Made by a program: the position numbers and the translations under genes. From NCBI RefSeq assembly GCF_041361465.1, contig NZ_JBGKAC010000001.1, positions 2,108,001-2,172,000 on the forward strand: a stretch of DNA of 64,000 nt. The letters run 5' to 3'. Below the pieces are notes generated by a model, which did not search any database, was not told the DNA's origin, and worked only from the letters and a program-made list of their open reading frames with translations. Source of the stretch: Halobaculum sp. MBLA0143 (lineage in GTDB: Archaea > Halobacteriota > Halobacteria > Halobacteriales > Haloferacaceae). Shown here piece after piece: positions 15,316 through 23,729 of this stretch. Every line of letters begins with the position of its first letter. Position 1 is the stretch's first letter.

Positions 15316-16478
15316 TTCGCCACCTCCAGCACGTGGACGACGGCACTCGCGACCGTCCCGCCGGCGTTGTGCGCGACGCCGACCTCCGCGTCCGGGACGG
15401 CGTCGCTGTTGGGGTGGTCGCCCCGGAGCAAGCGTGTCAGCTCTGCGATCTGTGACCCGCCGGTCGCGCCGACCGGGTGACCCTTCGCCTTCAGTCCCCC
15501 CGAGAGGTTGACCGGGAGCGCCCCGTCGGCGGTCGTCTCCCCGCGGCGGGCCGCTCCGACGGCCTCACCCGTCTCGTACAGTCCGAGCGACTCCAGCGCC
15601 AACACCTCGGCGATGGTGAAACAGTCGTGGACCTCCGCGACGGCGACGTCGTCGGCCGCGACTCCGGCGTCGTCGTACGCCGTCTCCGCCGCCCGCCGAG
15701 CCGCCGGGGTCTCCGCGATGGCGTCCCGGTCCTGGAGCGCTGCCCGGTCGGAGCCCTGCCCCGTGCCGGTGATCGCCACCGGCGCCGTCACGTCCGCCTC
15801 GGACGCGAACGACTCCGAGATCAGGACGATCGCGCTGGCGCCGTCCGTGATCGGACAGGCGTCGAACAACCCCAGCGGCGACGCGATCTCCGGGGCGTCC
15901 AACGCCTCCTCGACGTCGATCTCCCGTTGGTACTGAGCGAACTCGTTGTCGACGGCGTTCGCGTGGTTCTTGACCGCGACGTGTGCCAGGTCCTCCGGGT
16001 CACCCCCGAACCGGTCGAAGTACCGCCGCGCCATCAGCGCGTACGCTCCCGGGAACGTCACTCCCGCCCGCACCTCGAACAGTTCGTCGGCCGCGACCGC
16101 CAGCGACTCCGTCACCTTCGGCGTCGAGAGGTTCGTCATCCGCTCCATCCCGCCGGCGACGGCCACGTCCACTTCGCCGGACCGCACCGCGCGCACCGCC
16201 TCCCGGACGGCGACCCCGGCACTGGCACACGCCTCCTCGTAGCGCGTCGCCGGACACCGCAGTCCAGCCGCCTCGGCCATCAGCGGGGCCTGGTGGCCCT
16301 GCCGCTCCGCGAGTGTCCCCATGAAGTTGCCGTAGTTGAGCTGTTCGACCGTCTCGCGCTCGACGCCGGCGTCCCGCAGTGCCGTGTCCGCGGCCTCGGC
16401 GAACAGGTCTCGGCCGGTTCGGCCCGGGTGTTCCCCGAACTTCGTCAGGCCGACGCCAGCCACTCGTACAGCAGTCAT
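15312..16478 (-). CDS. Thiolase family protein (acetyl-CoA acetyltransferase type)
   Basis: 388 residues. The nucleophilic Cys is C84 in YEEACASAGVAVREA, and the C-terminal catalytic region holds NLSGGLKAKGHPVGATG; VAEVHDCFTIAEVLAL is also typical of the SCP-x/archaeal thiolase group. It probably condenses or cleaves acyl-CoA with the DUF35 partner immediately downstream (4-nt overlap). Whether it serves mevalonate synthesis or beta-oxidation cannot be told here, because no HMG-CoA synthase or dehydrogenase is adjacent. Confidence 0.88.
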   Translation of the reverse strand: MTAVRVAGVGLTKFGEHPGRTGRDLFAEAADTALRDAGVERETVEQLNYGNFMGTLAERQGHQAPLMAEAAGLRCPATRYEEACASAGVAVREAVRAVRSGEVDVAVAGGMERMTNLSTPKVTESLAVAADELFEVRAGVTFPGAYALMARRYFDRFGGDPEDLAHVAVKNHANAVDNEFAQYQREIDVEEALDAPEIASPLGLFDACPITDGASAIVLISESFASEADVTAPVAITGTGQGSDRAALQDRDAIAETPAARRAAETAYDDAGVAADDVAVAEVHDCFTIAEVLALESLGLYETGEAVGAARRGETTADGALPVNLSGGLKAKGHPVGATGGSQIAELTRLLRGDHPNSDAVPDAEVGVAHNAGGTVASAVVHVLEVAK

Positions 16479-16531
16479 GTGCGTGGCTACGGAGAGGTGC
16501 CAGTAAAATACTGCCGGAGTCCACGACCCGA

Positions 16532-16915
16532 CTACACGTCGGGCGCGTCGTCTTCGACCGCCCGCTTCATCGAGTCGCGCCGCGACTTGGCGTCCCGCCC
16601 GGTCGCCGCCTCCAAGAAGTCGTTCTTCACCTCGACCGCGTCGGAGGCCGCCTCGGCGTTCCCCTCCGCGATCACGTCCTCGGCGTCGCGCTCCTCGAAG
16701 TGGACGGCCAGTCGGTCCTTCTTGCCGCCGTACGCCGCCGCGCCGGCGACGATCCGTTCGAACACCGGATTGTCCGGGTCCTCGACGACGTACAGTTCGT
16801 GCCCGTTCACTGCCTCCGTCCCCGTCACCTCGCCGAAGTACTCCTCGATTTCCCCCTGGAGGTCCGGCATCCGGTCTTCCAGGTACTCCCCACGACGCAT
16901 CTTGTACTCCTTCAT
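16532..16915 (-). CDS. DUF5611 family protein
   Basis: 127 residues with the recognisable start MKEYKMRRGEYLEDRMPDL and the end ATGRDAKSRRDSMKRAVEDD. It contains NPVFERIVAGAAAYGGKKDRLAVHF. The family is conserved across haloarchaea and of unknown function; it is small, soluble and charged. It lies between the thiolase and the acidic zinc-ribbon gene, with gaps of about 50 nt on both sides. Confidence 0.82.
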   Translation of the reverse strand: MKEYKMRRGEYLEDRMPDLQGEIEEYFGEVTGTEAVNGHELYVVEDPDNPVFERIVAGAAAYGGKKDRLAVHFEERDAEDVIAEGNAEAASDAVEVKNDFLEAATGRDAKSRRDSMKRAVEDDAPDV

Positions 16916-16963
16916 GATCCGCCGTTCGACTGGGGCGTTGTTAGCAGTTTCGTCAGACGGTCG

Positions 16964-18340
16964 TTACTCTGTGGGCCGCTCGTCGATGTAACCGCGCATA
17001 CACTCCGGGCAGATGTCTCCCTTCCGCATCGACGACGCTCCGACCGGCTCCGCGTGGCCGCAGTCCGGACAGAAGTACTCTCCCACCGGTTCGTCGCGAG
17101 TGGTCGAGAGGTCGATCCCGGTCGCCTCCCCCCCCGGGTCGGTGCCGTTCGTCACCGGCCCGGTCGTCGTCGGCTCCGACGTCACGAACTCCGTGTCCTC
17201 GTCGTCGACGAGCGACTCCGGGTCGACGGACGGCTGCATCCCGTCGACGGAGACGTCGCTCGCGGAGTCGTCCGGCTGGGCGTCGTACCCCCCGTCGTCC
17301 GCGTCGTGACTCGGCCAGGCGTCGTCGTCGCCGTCGACGATCTCCGCGTCGTCCGTCGGCGTCGGCGGATCGTCCGTCACCCCCTCCACCACGTCGCTGC
17401 GCGCCTCCCGGGCGGCCGGACTCTCCGCCGAGTGGGTCTCGTCGACGATCTCCGCGTCCTCGCCGCCCGGACCCTCCACGATCTCCGCGTCGTCGACGAC
17501 CGACCCCTCGCCGTCCGGCGTCTCCTCGCCCGCGTCTACGGTCTCTGCCGGGTCGTCTGCCTCTCGGGCGTCTGCGTCCACGATCTCCGCTGGGTCGTCT
17601 GCCTCTCGGGTGTCTGCGTCTACGGTCTCTGCCGGGTCGTCGGCTTCGCGCGCATCCGCGTCCACGATCTCCGCCGGGTCGTCTGTCTCTCGGGTGTCTG
17701 CGTCTACGGTCTCCGCCGGGTCGTCTGTCTCTCGGGTGTCTGCGTCTACGGTCTCCGCCGAGTCGTCTGTCTGCTGGGCGTCCGCGTCCACGATCCCCGT
17801 CGACTCCTCGGAGTCGTCGCCCGTCCCACGGGGGTCCGTCGGCGTGGGTGTGTTGTCCGCACCGGGCGCGTCCTCCGGGTGTGTGGCGTCACTGTCCGGC
17901 CACTCCCTCGGGTCCCGCTCTGGTTCGGTGGCCGACTCGGACGGCGTCGGGTCGTCGCCGTCGATGATCTCCGCGTCGTCCGTCGTCGGCAGGTCCGTCT
18001 CGACGCTCCGGTCGCCCGTCGACGCCGCCGGTCCGTCGAACCCCCCCGTGTCCGACTCCGCGTCGTCGATCACGACCTCCACGTCCTCCGGGGGCGCGGC
18101 GTCCGTCGGCTCCGGCGGCTCCTGTTCGTCGGACTCCGGCTCGTCGGTGGACGGCTCCGTGCTCTCGGCGTTCGCCAGGCTCCGCACCTCGGTGTTCTCG
18201 GAGACGACCCGCGTGTCACCACACCGCGTACACTCCTCGATCTCCGTCTCGGTGACGACGATCTCGTCGCCCCGTTCCTCCTCTTCGCGCTCGGTTCGGG
18301 TGTCCCCGTAGTCGTGCCCGAGCAGACACCTGAGTCCCAT
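16964..18340 (-). CDS. Acidic repeat protein with terminal zinc ribbons (DUF7093-like)
   Basis: 458 residues. The N-terminus is MGLRCLLGHDYGD followed by a CTRCG knuckle; the C-terminus has a second ribbon, FCPDCGHAEP...CPEC. Between them lie about 350 Asp/Glu/Thr-rich residues with 14-residue units of the type DPAETVDADTRETD and several DDAEIVDGDD motifs. The middle is certainly disordered. The zinc ends suggest a nucleic-acid or protein contact role, but no function is known. The length is dominated by repeat expansion. Confidence 0.75.
   Translation of the reverse strand: MGLRCLLGHDYGDTRTEREEEERGDEIVVTETEIEECTRCGDTRVVSENTEVRSLANAESTEPSTDEPESDEQEPPEPTDAAPPEDVEVVIDDAESDTGGFDGPAASTGDRSVETDLPTTDDAEIIDGDDPTPSESATEPERDPREWPDSDATHPEDAPGADNTPTPTDPRGTGDDSEESTGIVDADAQQTDDSAETVDADTRETDDPAETVDADTRETDDPAEIVDADAREADDPAETVDADTREADDPAEIVDADAREADDPAETVDAGEETPDGEGSVVDDAEIVEGPGGEDAEIVDETHSAESPAAREARSDVVEGVTDDPPTPTDDAEIVDGDDDAWPSHDADDGGYDAQPDDSASDVSVDGMQPSVDPESLVDDEDTEFVTSEPTTTGPVTNGTDPGGEATGIDLSTTRDEPVGEYFCPDCGHAEPVGASSMRKGDICPECMRGYIDERPTE
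17530..17775 (-). repeat. 42-nt in-frame tandem repeat, about six units
   Basis: About six 42-nt units encode E-T/I-V-D-A-D-T/A-R-E-T/A-D-D-P-A in the acidic zinc-ribbon gene. Two subtypes alternate. Confidence 0.88.
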
Positions 18341-18475
18341 TACCCGTAGAAACCCATCCCCGACCTAAAAGCGTTCCCTCACGTCTGACGCCCGACAGAC
18401 GCCGAAACTGCCGGGCTCGGCCGCGACGACGCTCCCGAAGGCCGACGGCGACCCCCCGGCGGCTGCCGACGGATC

Positions 18476-18500
18476 TGTTGTGGTAACAATTGCCACAACA
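18476..18500. promoter_or_regulatory. Perfect 8-bp inverted repeat, candidate operator
   Basis: Arms TGTTGTGG (18476-18483) and CCACAACA (18493-18500) are separated by 9 A/T-rich bases. It lies in the 216-nt divergent gap and directly abuts a TATA-like CTTAGGATA (18501-18509) upstream of the small zinc-ribbon gene at 18557. This is the position of an archaeal activator or repressor site. Confidence 0.55.
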
Positions 18501-18556
18501 CTTAGGATAGAGCCGTCCCTACGTTCTGGTGCCCGCGGCAAACGCGGCCACAAACT

Positions 18557-18769
18557 ATGAGCTCAAACTCCCCAGCGACGTTCGTTCGGACGACGACCGA
18601 CAGCCCGACTGTCGACGACACCGCAGAGATCGACTGTCGGGGCTGTGGCGAGCGGTTCGAGCGCACCGACCCGCGAGTGTTCGGCGCCCCGGTCGCGTAC
18701 GCCTGCCCAGAGTGTGGTACCTCCGTCAAACTGTGGCTGGCCGGCGGTGAACTCCAGTACGAGTCGTAG
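18557..18769 (+). CDS. Small two-CxxC zinc-ribbon protein
   Basis: 70 residues from ATG 18557. Two zinc knuckles, CRGCGERF and CPECGTSVKLW, frame a short beta segment, giving a single CxxC...CxxC ribbon. Small haloarchaeal zinc-finger proteins of this size are common and a few act as regulators. A perfect inverted repeat lies 57-81 nt upstream. It converges on the histidine kinase gene at 18793. Confidence 0.8.
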   Translation: MSSNSPATFVRTTTDSPTVDDTAEIDCRGCGERFERTDPRVFGAPVAYACPECGTSVKLWLAGGELQYES

Positions 18770-18792
18770 TCGACGATCCGCTCCCGAGGCAC

Positions 18793-19929
18793 TCACTCCT
18801 CTCTGACGCCACCGGCCCAGTCGCCGCTCCCGTCTGCGGTCGCCAGTTCGCCGCCGTCGACACTCCCCGTCTCGGACACCTCGACGCGGTCGAACGCGAA
18901 CCGAGCGCCGCCGGTCGTCGACTCCCCGACCGTCAGCCGCCAGCCGTGAGCGGCCGCGATTCGGTCGACGATGCTCAGCCCGAACCCCGTGCCGTCGTTG
19001 GCCGTCGTGAGGCCAGCCTCCGTCACCTCGTCGCGCCGCTCCGGCGGCACCCCCGGGCCGTCGTCGTCCACGCGGAAGCCGTCGTCCGTAGCCGCCACCG
19101 TCACCGTCGGCGCCGGGCCGGCGTGGTCGACGGCGTTGCGAAACAGGTTCTCGAGCAGTCGTCGGAGGTACGTCTCGTCGGCCACGATCACGGTCCCCGG
19201 CTGCACCGTCAGCTCCAGCGTCGCCTCCTCCGTGGCGACCCCGTCCCAGGCCGTCCGGACGCTGTCGGCGAGTCGCACCCGCCCGGTCTCGACGGCCGCC
19301 GGGCCGATCCGAGCCAGCGCCAACGCGTCGCCGATGATCTGCTCCATCCGGTCTAAGGAGTCCACGACCGCGTCCAACCGGTCGAGATCGCCGTTCTCTG
19401 CCGCCACGTCCAGGTTGGCGCGCGCCACCTCCAACGGGTTCCGGAGGTCGTGGCTCACGACTCCCGCGAACGACTCCATCCGGTCGGCCTGTCGCTCCAA
19501 CTCCGCCCGCTGTGCGGCCGCTCGTCGTTCCCGGTCGACGAGCGCAGCCGCCCGTCGTCTGTCGACGGCGACCCACCTGGCGACGGCCGCGGCCACGCCC
19601 ACACAGCCGGTCGCCAACGGCACCGTCGTCGTCAACAGATCGACCGGAGGCGGACGGGCGACGACCGGTCCCAACGCCTGCCCGATCGCGCCGACGTACA
19701 CGAGCCCGGCGCCGCCGAACAACAGCCGGCCGACCGTCCGGGTCAGCTCTCCGCGTAGCCGCCCCACCACCAGGACCCCTCCGGCGACCGCCGCCGGAAA
19801 CGCCAGCCCGGCCAGCCGCCACGGCCCCAGCACCGTCGTCGGAAACACCGCCGTCTGGGCCACGGCCGCAGCTACACCCGTAGCCAGCACCGTGACCGTC
19901 CCCGCCGCACGCCGCGCCGCACTGTCCAT
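18793..19929 (-). CDS. Membrane sensor histidine kinase
   Basis: 378 residues. Four or more hydrophobic helices fill residues 10-120, with no obvious extracellular sensor loop. A coiled segment (RRRAAALVDRERRAAAQRAELERQ) follows, then the HisKA box VSHDLRNPLEVA with the phospho-accepting His at 160. The HATPase domain has its N-box around NLFRNAVDHA (260-270), VDDDGPGVPP, and GTGFGLSIVDRIAAAHGW. No response regulator is adjacent, so the partner is elsewhere. The signal may be sensed within the membrane. Confidence 0.9.
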   Translation of the reverse strand: MDSAARRAAGTVTVLATGVAAAVAQTAVFPTTVLGPWRLAGLAFPAAVAGGVLVVGRLRGELTRTVGRLLFGGAGLVYVGAIGQALGPVVARPPPVDLLTTTVPLATGCVGVAAAVARWVAVDRRRAAALVDRERRAAAQRAELERQADRMESFAGVVSHDLRNPLEVARANLDVAAENGDLDRLDAVVDSLDRMEQIIGDALALARIGPAAVETGRVRLADSVRTAWDGVATEEATLELTVQPGTVIVADETYLRRLLENLFRNAVDHAGPAPTVTVAATDDGFRVDDDGPGVPPERRDEVTEAGLTTANDGTGFGLSIVDRIAAAHGWRLTVGESTTGGARFAFDRVEVSETGSVDGGELATADGSGDWAGGVREE

Positions 19930-20030
19930 CGACTAGGGCATACGATCACCGCGTCTTCGTTCTTTTGTTTGTTACCAGATACTAGAGTAGTAACTTCACG
20001 ATGTGTCGGGAACGATACCGGTTCGGCGGG

Positions 20031-20606
20031 TTACTCGGCGAACGAGACGCTCTCACGGCCGACCGTCTCGCCGAACAGCCAGTCGGCGTGGTCGACGGCG
20101 TACTCTCGGTGGTCCGGCTGGATGTAGCCCAGGGCGTCTTCCACGACGACCGGGCGGTAGTCGCGCAGTCCCGCCGACCCGGCGGTGTGGAGGACACACA
20201 CGTTGGCGAGCGTGCCGCAGATCACCAGGTCACGCACACCGCGAGCCGACAGCCAGCCGTCCAACTCCGTCTCGTAGAAGGCGTCGTACGTGTGCTTCTC
20301 CACGACGTGGGCGGCCGACTCCGTCGGGAGGTCGTCGACCAGCTGTGCGTCCCACGACCCCTCGACGACGTGGTCACCCCAGCGCTCGAACTCGTCGTAG
20401 TAGTGGTTGCCGTCGAACTGTCCCGGCGGGTGGACGTCCCGAGTGTACACGACTGGGACGCCGGCGTCGCCCGCCCGCTCGGCCAGCGCGACGACCGGCT
20501 CCACGACCGCCTCGCTGTGCGGGGCGTGGAGGCTCCCGTCCGGGTGACAGAACCCGTTCTGTACGTCCACCACCAGGAGGGCCGTCTCGGCCGGATCGAA
20601 CTCCAT
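20031..20606 (-). CDS. Isochorismatase-family cysteine hydrolase (nicotinamidase-like)
   Basis: 191 residues. The catalytic triad is complete: D14 in LLVVDVQNGFC, K104 in VVEKHTYDAF and C137 in GTLANVCVLHTA. The metal-site-like region HPDGSL...H...YTRDVHPPGQF agrees with nicotinamidase/pyrazinamidase relatives. It could deamidate nicotinamide in NAD salvage, but other amidohydrolases share the fold. It lies 40 nt downstream of the pantoate kinase gene on the same strand, a cofactor-themed neighbourhood. Confidence 0.85.
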   Translation of the reverse strand: MEFDPAETALLVVDVQNGFCHPDGSLHAPHSEAVVEPVVALAERAGDAGVPVVYTRDVHPPGQFDGNHYYDEFERWGDHVVEGSWDAQLVDDLPTESAAHVVEKHTYDAFYETELDGWLSARGVRDLVICGTLANVCVLHTAGSAGLRDYRPVVVEDALGYIQPDHREYAVDHADWLFGETVGRESVSFAE

Positions 20607-20645
20607 GCCGGACGTTCGGCGGCCACGGACAAAAATCCGGCCGCG

Positions 20646-21437
20646 TCACCGGAGTCGTGCGCCCGTGTCCGTCAGCCGTGTGGCGTTCGGGAGGGTGTCG
20701 CCGGCACCGGTCGCCACCACCGTCTCCCCCACCATCGCCGCCGTCGCCGTTCCCCCGGCCGCCGCCACCCGTTCGAACGTCTCCTGCACTCGGTCGGTCG
20801 CCAGTCCCGTCCGGTCAGTGAACGTCCGCCCGACCGACAACAGCGTCGACAGCGACGCCGACGGGTCGAACGCGGCGAAGGCGTCCGTCGCCGCCGCCCG
20901 CACCCGCTCCATCGCCGCCTCGTCGCCCAACACGTCCGCCGTCGTGATCCCGCCGTGTGAGACGTACTGGAGATCACCCGTCCGGGCCCGACGGCGCCGC
21001 CCGTCGCCGGTGTCGTACACGAGCCCGCCCCGGTTCTGGACGAACACGTCGCCCAGCCCCGTGCCGGCGGCCACCTCGGCGCGGGCAGCCGCCTCGACGA
21101 GCGCCGACCGGTCGCGGCCGAGGTCGAACGCTGCGTTCGCCGCCAGCGCCGTCGCAAGCGTCGCCGCGCCGCTGGCACCGAAGCCGGCGCCGACCGGCGT
21201 CGCCGCCGTCAGCTCGACGGCCGCCGCGACACCCAGCCGTTCCAACACACCCTCGACCGGTTCGAAGGCCGTCGCTTCACCGTCGAGCCAGACGCGGGTG
21301 TCGTCTGCCGGTCGGACCTCCGCCTCGACGCCGTCTGCCGTGGTGAGAGAGATGCCGCGCGACCCCTGGCCGTCCCGTGTGGGCGCGAACGCGAGCGTGA
21401 CGCTCCCGGGGGCGTGTGCGGTCGCGGTCCGTGTCAC
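20646..21437 (-). CDS. Pantoate kinase (GHMP kinase family)
   Basis: 263 residues from GTG 21437. The N-terminal APGSVTLAFAP, then GSRGISLTTADGV, and the GHMP ATP loop TPVGAGFGASGAATL fit archaeal pantoate kinase. This enzyme makes 4-phosphopantoate, which phosphopantothenate synthetase then uses in archaeal CoA synthesis. That synthetase is not next to it here. The length is near the family norm. Confidence 0.85.
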   Translation of the reverse strand: MTRTATAHAPGSVTLAFAPTRDGQGSRGISLTTADGVEAEVRPADDTRVWLDGEATAFEPVEGVLERLGVAAAVELTAATPVGAGFGASGAATLATALAANAAFDLGRDRSALVEAAARAEVAAGTGLGDVFVQNRGGLVYDTGDGRRRRARTGDLQYVSHGGITTADVLGDEAAMERVRAAATDAFAAFDPSASLSTLLSVGRTFTDRTGLATDRVQETFERVAAAGGTATAAMVGETVVATGAGDTLPNATRLTDTGARLR

Positions 21438-21467
21438 ACCACGACTCCGACGGGGGCCGTGGTAAGC

Positions 21468-23150
21468 CTACGGGTCCCGCCGCCGCGCCAGCCCGGCGGC
21501 CGCCAGCAGTGCCACGAGCGCGACCACTGCGCCGAACCCGGGCGTCCGGGTCGCCGTCTCCTCGCCCGCGGTCGCCGTCGGGGTCGGCGTCGGCGAGTCG
21601 CCGACAGCCGGGGTCGGCGACGCCGTCCGGCCCGGCGTCGGCGTCGCCTCCGTCGCCGTCGACACCGACGACGCCGACGTGCGGACCTGCGTCAGGTCGT
21701 CCAACGTCGGCGCGTTGACGATCGTCACGGTGTCGCCGGACCGACGGATCTGGAAGGCGTCCGCGAACCCGGAGTCGGGGATCACGTAGGTGTCGTCCCC
21801 GACCTGGTCACCGCCGTAGTGGCCCAACAGCTGCCGGTAGCCGTCGACGAACTCCCGGGCGTCCGCCTCCGACTCCCAGGCGATCCGCCAGACGTAGCCG
21901 GTCTCGTTGTCGGCGTTTCGGTAGACGTGGAGCCGGTCGCCGTCCCAGCCGTCCGCGACGGACACGGAGTAGTTCAGCGGGTCGTCCGCGAGCTCACCGG
22001 TCTCGGTCCGGTTGAGCCAGTTCCGGGGGTCGACCACCCACGTGTCCGGGTTCGCGTCGTTGTACAACGGCCGAACGAACATCGCCGCCACGCCCGGCTG
22101 TCCCAGCTTCGCGTAGCTCGGCCGGCCGTTCACCTCGACACGCTGCCAGTCGCCGGCCGTCTGATCCTCGATCGTCACCGTCTGTGGCTGCGTCTCGTCC
22201 AGGTCCACCTCGGCAACTGCCGCCGAGGAGACCGGCGGGTTGTCGTACAGGGCGTTGACCGCCTCCCAGCCGCCGCGCTCGCGGACCGCCTTCACGTACT
22301 TCGGGCCGTCCGAGTACGGCTGGAACGTCACGAAGTACCGTCCGAAGTTGATCGACGTGCCGCCGCCGCTGCTGTCCTCGCCGCCGGTGTCGGTGAGACA
22401 GTTCCACTCTTCTTCACACTGTTGGCTGTACAGGCTGTCGACGTAGTTGCCGTCACCCTCCACGACGCCGTCGGCGGTGTTGTGCCCTTCACGGGTGGCG
22501 TAGTTCAGCGCGTCGTAGCCGAACCGTTGATCCTGGAGCGCGTGGAACAGCTCCTGTGACAGCGTCACCTCGCTGAGCTGTGGCGTCTCCGTGTTGTCGC
22601 TGACCACGACGATCCGATCCTCGCTGGGGCTGTAGAACCCCCCGACCGTCGCGCCACGGTTCCGGTTGGCGACCGCGATCGAGTCGGCCGACTCGTTGAT
22701 TGCGAAGATCGCCTCCCACTTTGCGTTGTCGAACGCTCGGTAGGCGGGCGGCACGCCCCCGCCGTCGCCGGAGGCGTACCGTTGTTTGAACGTGTCCCGG
22801 TCGATGAGCGAGACCGGCACCGTCTTCTCGAACTCCACTTCTCTGATGTGCTCGACACGGGCCATCGACCGGGCGACGACCTTGTCCAGTTCCGTCTGGT
22901 TGAGCCCGTCGGTCGGATCGACCGCAGGTAGGGGGTCGTCGTACCAGTAGCCGTCCTCCCACCCGAGCGTGTCGTTCGCCGGGTCGGGCCGTACGTCGTC
23001 GGCCGTCTCGACTGTCGCGTCGTCGGCCGTCTCGACTGTCGCGTCGTCGGCCGTCTCGACTGTCGCGTCGTCTGCCGGGGCCGCCGCGGCCGCCGGAGCG
23101 AGCGCCACCCCGACCAGGGCCACGACGAACAACGGCACGAGCCATCGCAT
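21468..23150 (-). CDS. Hvo_1808-family surface protein with PGF-CTERM anchor
   Basis: 560 residues. The signal peptide is MRWLVPLFVVALVGVALAPA, followed by three copies of an 8-residue D-D-A-T-V-E-T-A repeat. A long extracellular domain starts near residue 60 (LGWEDGYWYDDPLP) and includes YSPSEDRIVVVSDN and LSQELFHALQDQRFGYDALNY, which resembles an inactive metalloprotease-like helix, plus Cys residues C252 and C257. A T/P-rich stalk leads to TPGFGAVVALVALLAAAGLA then RRR, a classic PGF-CTERM tripartite signal for archaeosortase A. It is presented on the cell surface; the function is unknown. Confidence 0.87.
   Translation of the reverse strand: MRWLVPLFVVALVGVALAPAAAAAPADDATVETADDATVETADDATVETADDVRPDPANDTLGWEDGYWYDDPLPAVDPTDGLNQTELDKVVARSMARVEHIREVEFEKTVPVSLIDRDTFKQRYASGDGGGVPPAYRAFDNAKWEAIFAINESADSIAVANRNRGATVGGFYSPSEDRIVVVSDNTETPQLSEVTLSQELFHALQDQRFGYDALNYATREGHNTADGVVEGDGNYVDSLYSQQCEEEWNCLTDTGGEDSSGGGTSINFGRYFVTFQPYSDGPKYVKAVRERGGWEAVNALYDNPPVSSAAVAEVDLDETQPQTVTIEDQTAGDWQRVEVNGRPSYAKLGQPGVAAMFVRPLYNDANPDTWVVDPRNWLNRTETGELADDPLNYSVSVADGWDGDRLHVYRNADNETGYVWRIAWESEADAREFVDGYRQLLGHYGGDQVGDDTYVIPDSGFADAFQIRRSGDTVTIVNAPTLDDLTQVRTSASSVSTATEATPTPGRTASPTPAVGDSPTPTPTATAGEETATRTPGFGAVVALVALLAAAGLARRRDP
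22995..23066 (-). repeat. 24-nt in-frame tandem repeat, three identical units
   Basis: Three identical 24-nt units encode the N-terminal D-D-A-T-V-E-T-A repeats of the surface protein. Perfect identity implies recent expansion. Confidence 0.95.
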
Positions 23151-23209
23151 ACGGATGGATCGTCGTCCGGTAACAAGAGCCTTGCCTGTTCGTGCACTGA
23201 CAACGGGTG

Positions 23210-23677
23210 TCAGATACCCTCCATCTCACGCAGTCGGTCGGCGACCGGTCCGGGCGTCGCGCCGCTCGTCTCCACGCGGTGGTCCGGGACGAACACCGGC
23301 ACCGGGTTCTCCCGCAGCGCCGACTGGACCGTCCGCACGTCCTCGTCGTCGTCCGGGTCGATTCCGGCGGCCATCCGCGCCACCCGCCGCGCCCCGACGG
23401 ACCGCCCGTACGGCACGTTCCGGGTCGCCTCCAACACCGTCCGGTGGTCCGTCGGCACCGTGAGCGCGACGGCGATGTCCTGGAACTCGTCTGCCTCGCC
23501 GTCGAGATACTCGAACACCCGAGAGAGAACCGCCCCGTCGTCGGCCGCGTCCCCCGGCGCCGTCTCCGGGAACGACACCGAAACCACCTGTCCGCTGGCC
23601 GTCCCGACCTCGACGTACCGGCCCAGTCGCTCGCTGTGTCGCGCGTACACCCCAGTGTCGTCGGCTGTCAGTGTCAC
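23210..23677 (-). CDS. MGMT-like protein lacking the alkyl-acceptor cysteine
   Basis: 155 residues from GTG 23677. The C-terminal half has the alkyltransferase layout: VLEATRNVPYGRS, then VARMAAGID, then NPVPVFVPDHRVETSG. Active O6-alkylguanine transferases have PCHRV here; the codon is GAC, so Asp replaces Cys, which needs at least two base changes from TGC. It therefore cannot transfer alkyl groups in the normal way and may act like alkyltransferase-like proteins, which bind lesions and recruit repair. It follows mutL by 52 nt in the mutS-mutL unit, which supports a DNA repair role. Confidence 0.8.
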   Translation of the reverse strand: MTLTADDTGVYARHSERLGRYVEVGTASGQVVSVSFPETAPGDAADDGAVLSRVFEYLDGEADEFQDIAVALTVPTDHRTVLEATRNVPYGRSVGARRVARMAAGIDPDDDEDVRTVQSALRENPVPVFVPDHRVETSGATPGPVADRLREMEGI

Positions 23678-23729
23678 GAGCGAGAGTCGGGGCGGGAGCC
23701 ACTTGACCGCGACGGCACGGTGGTGGCGC

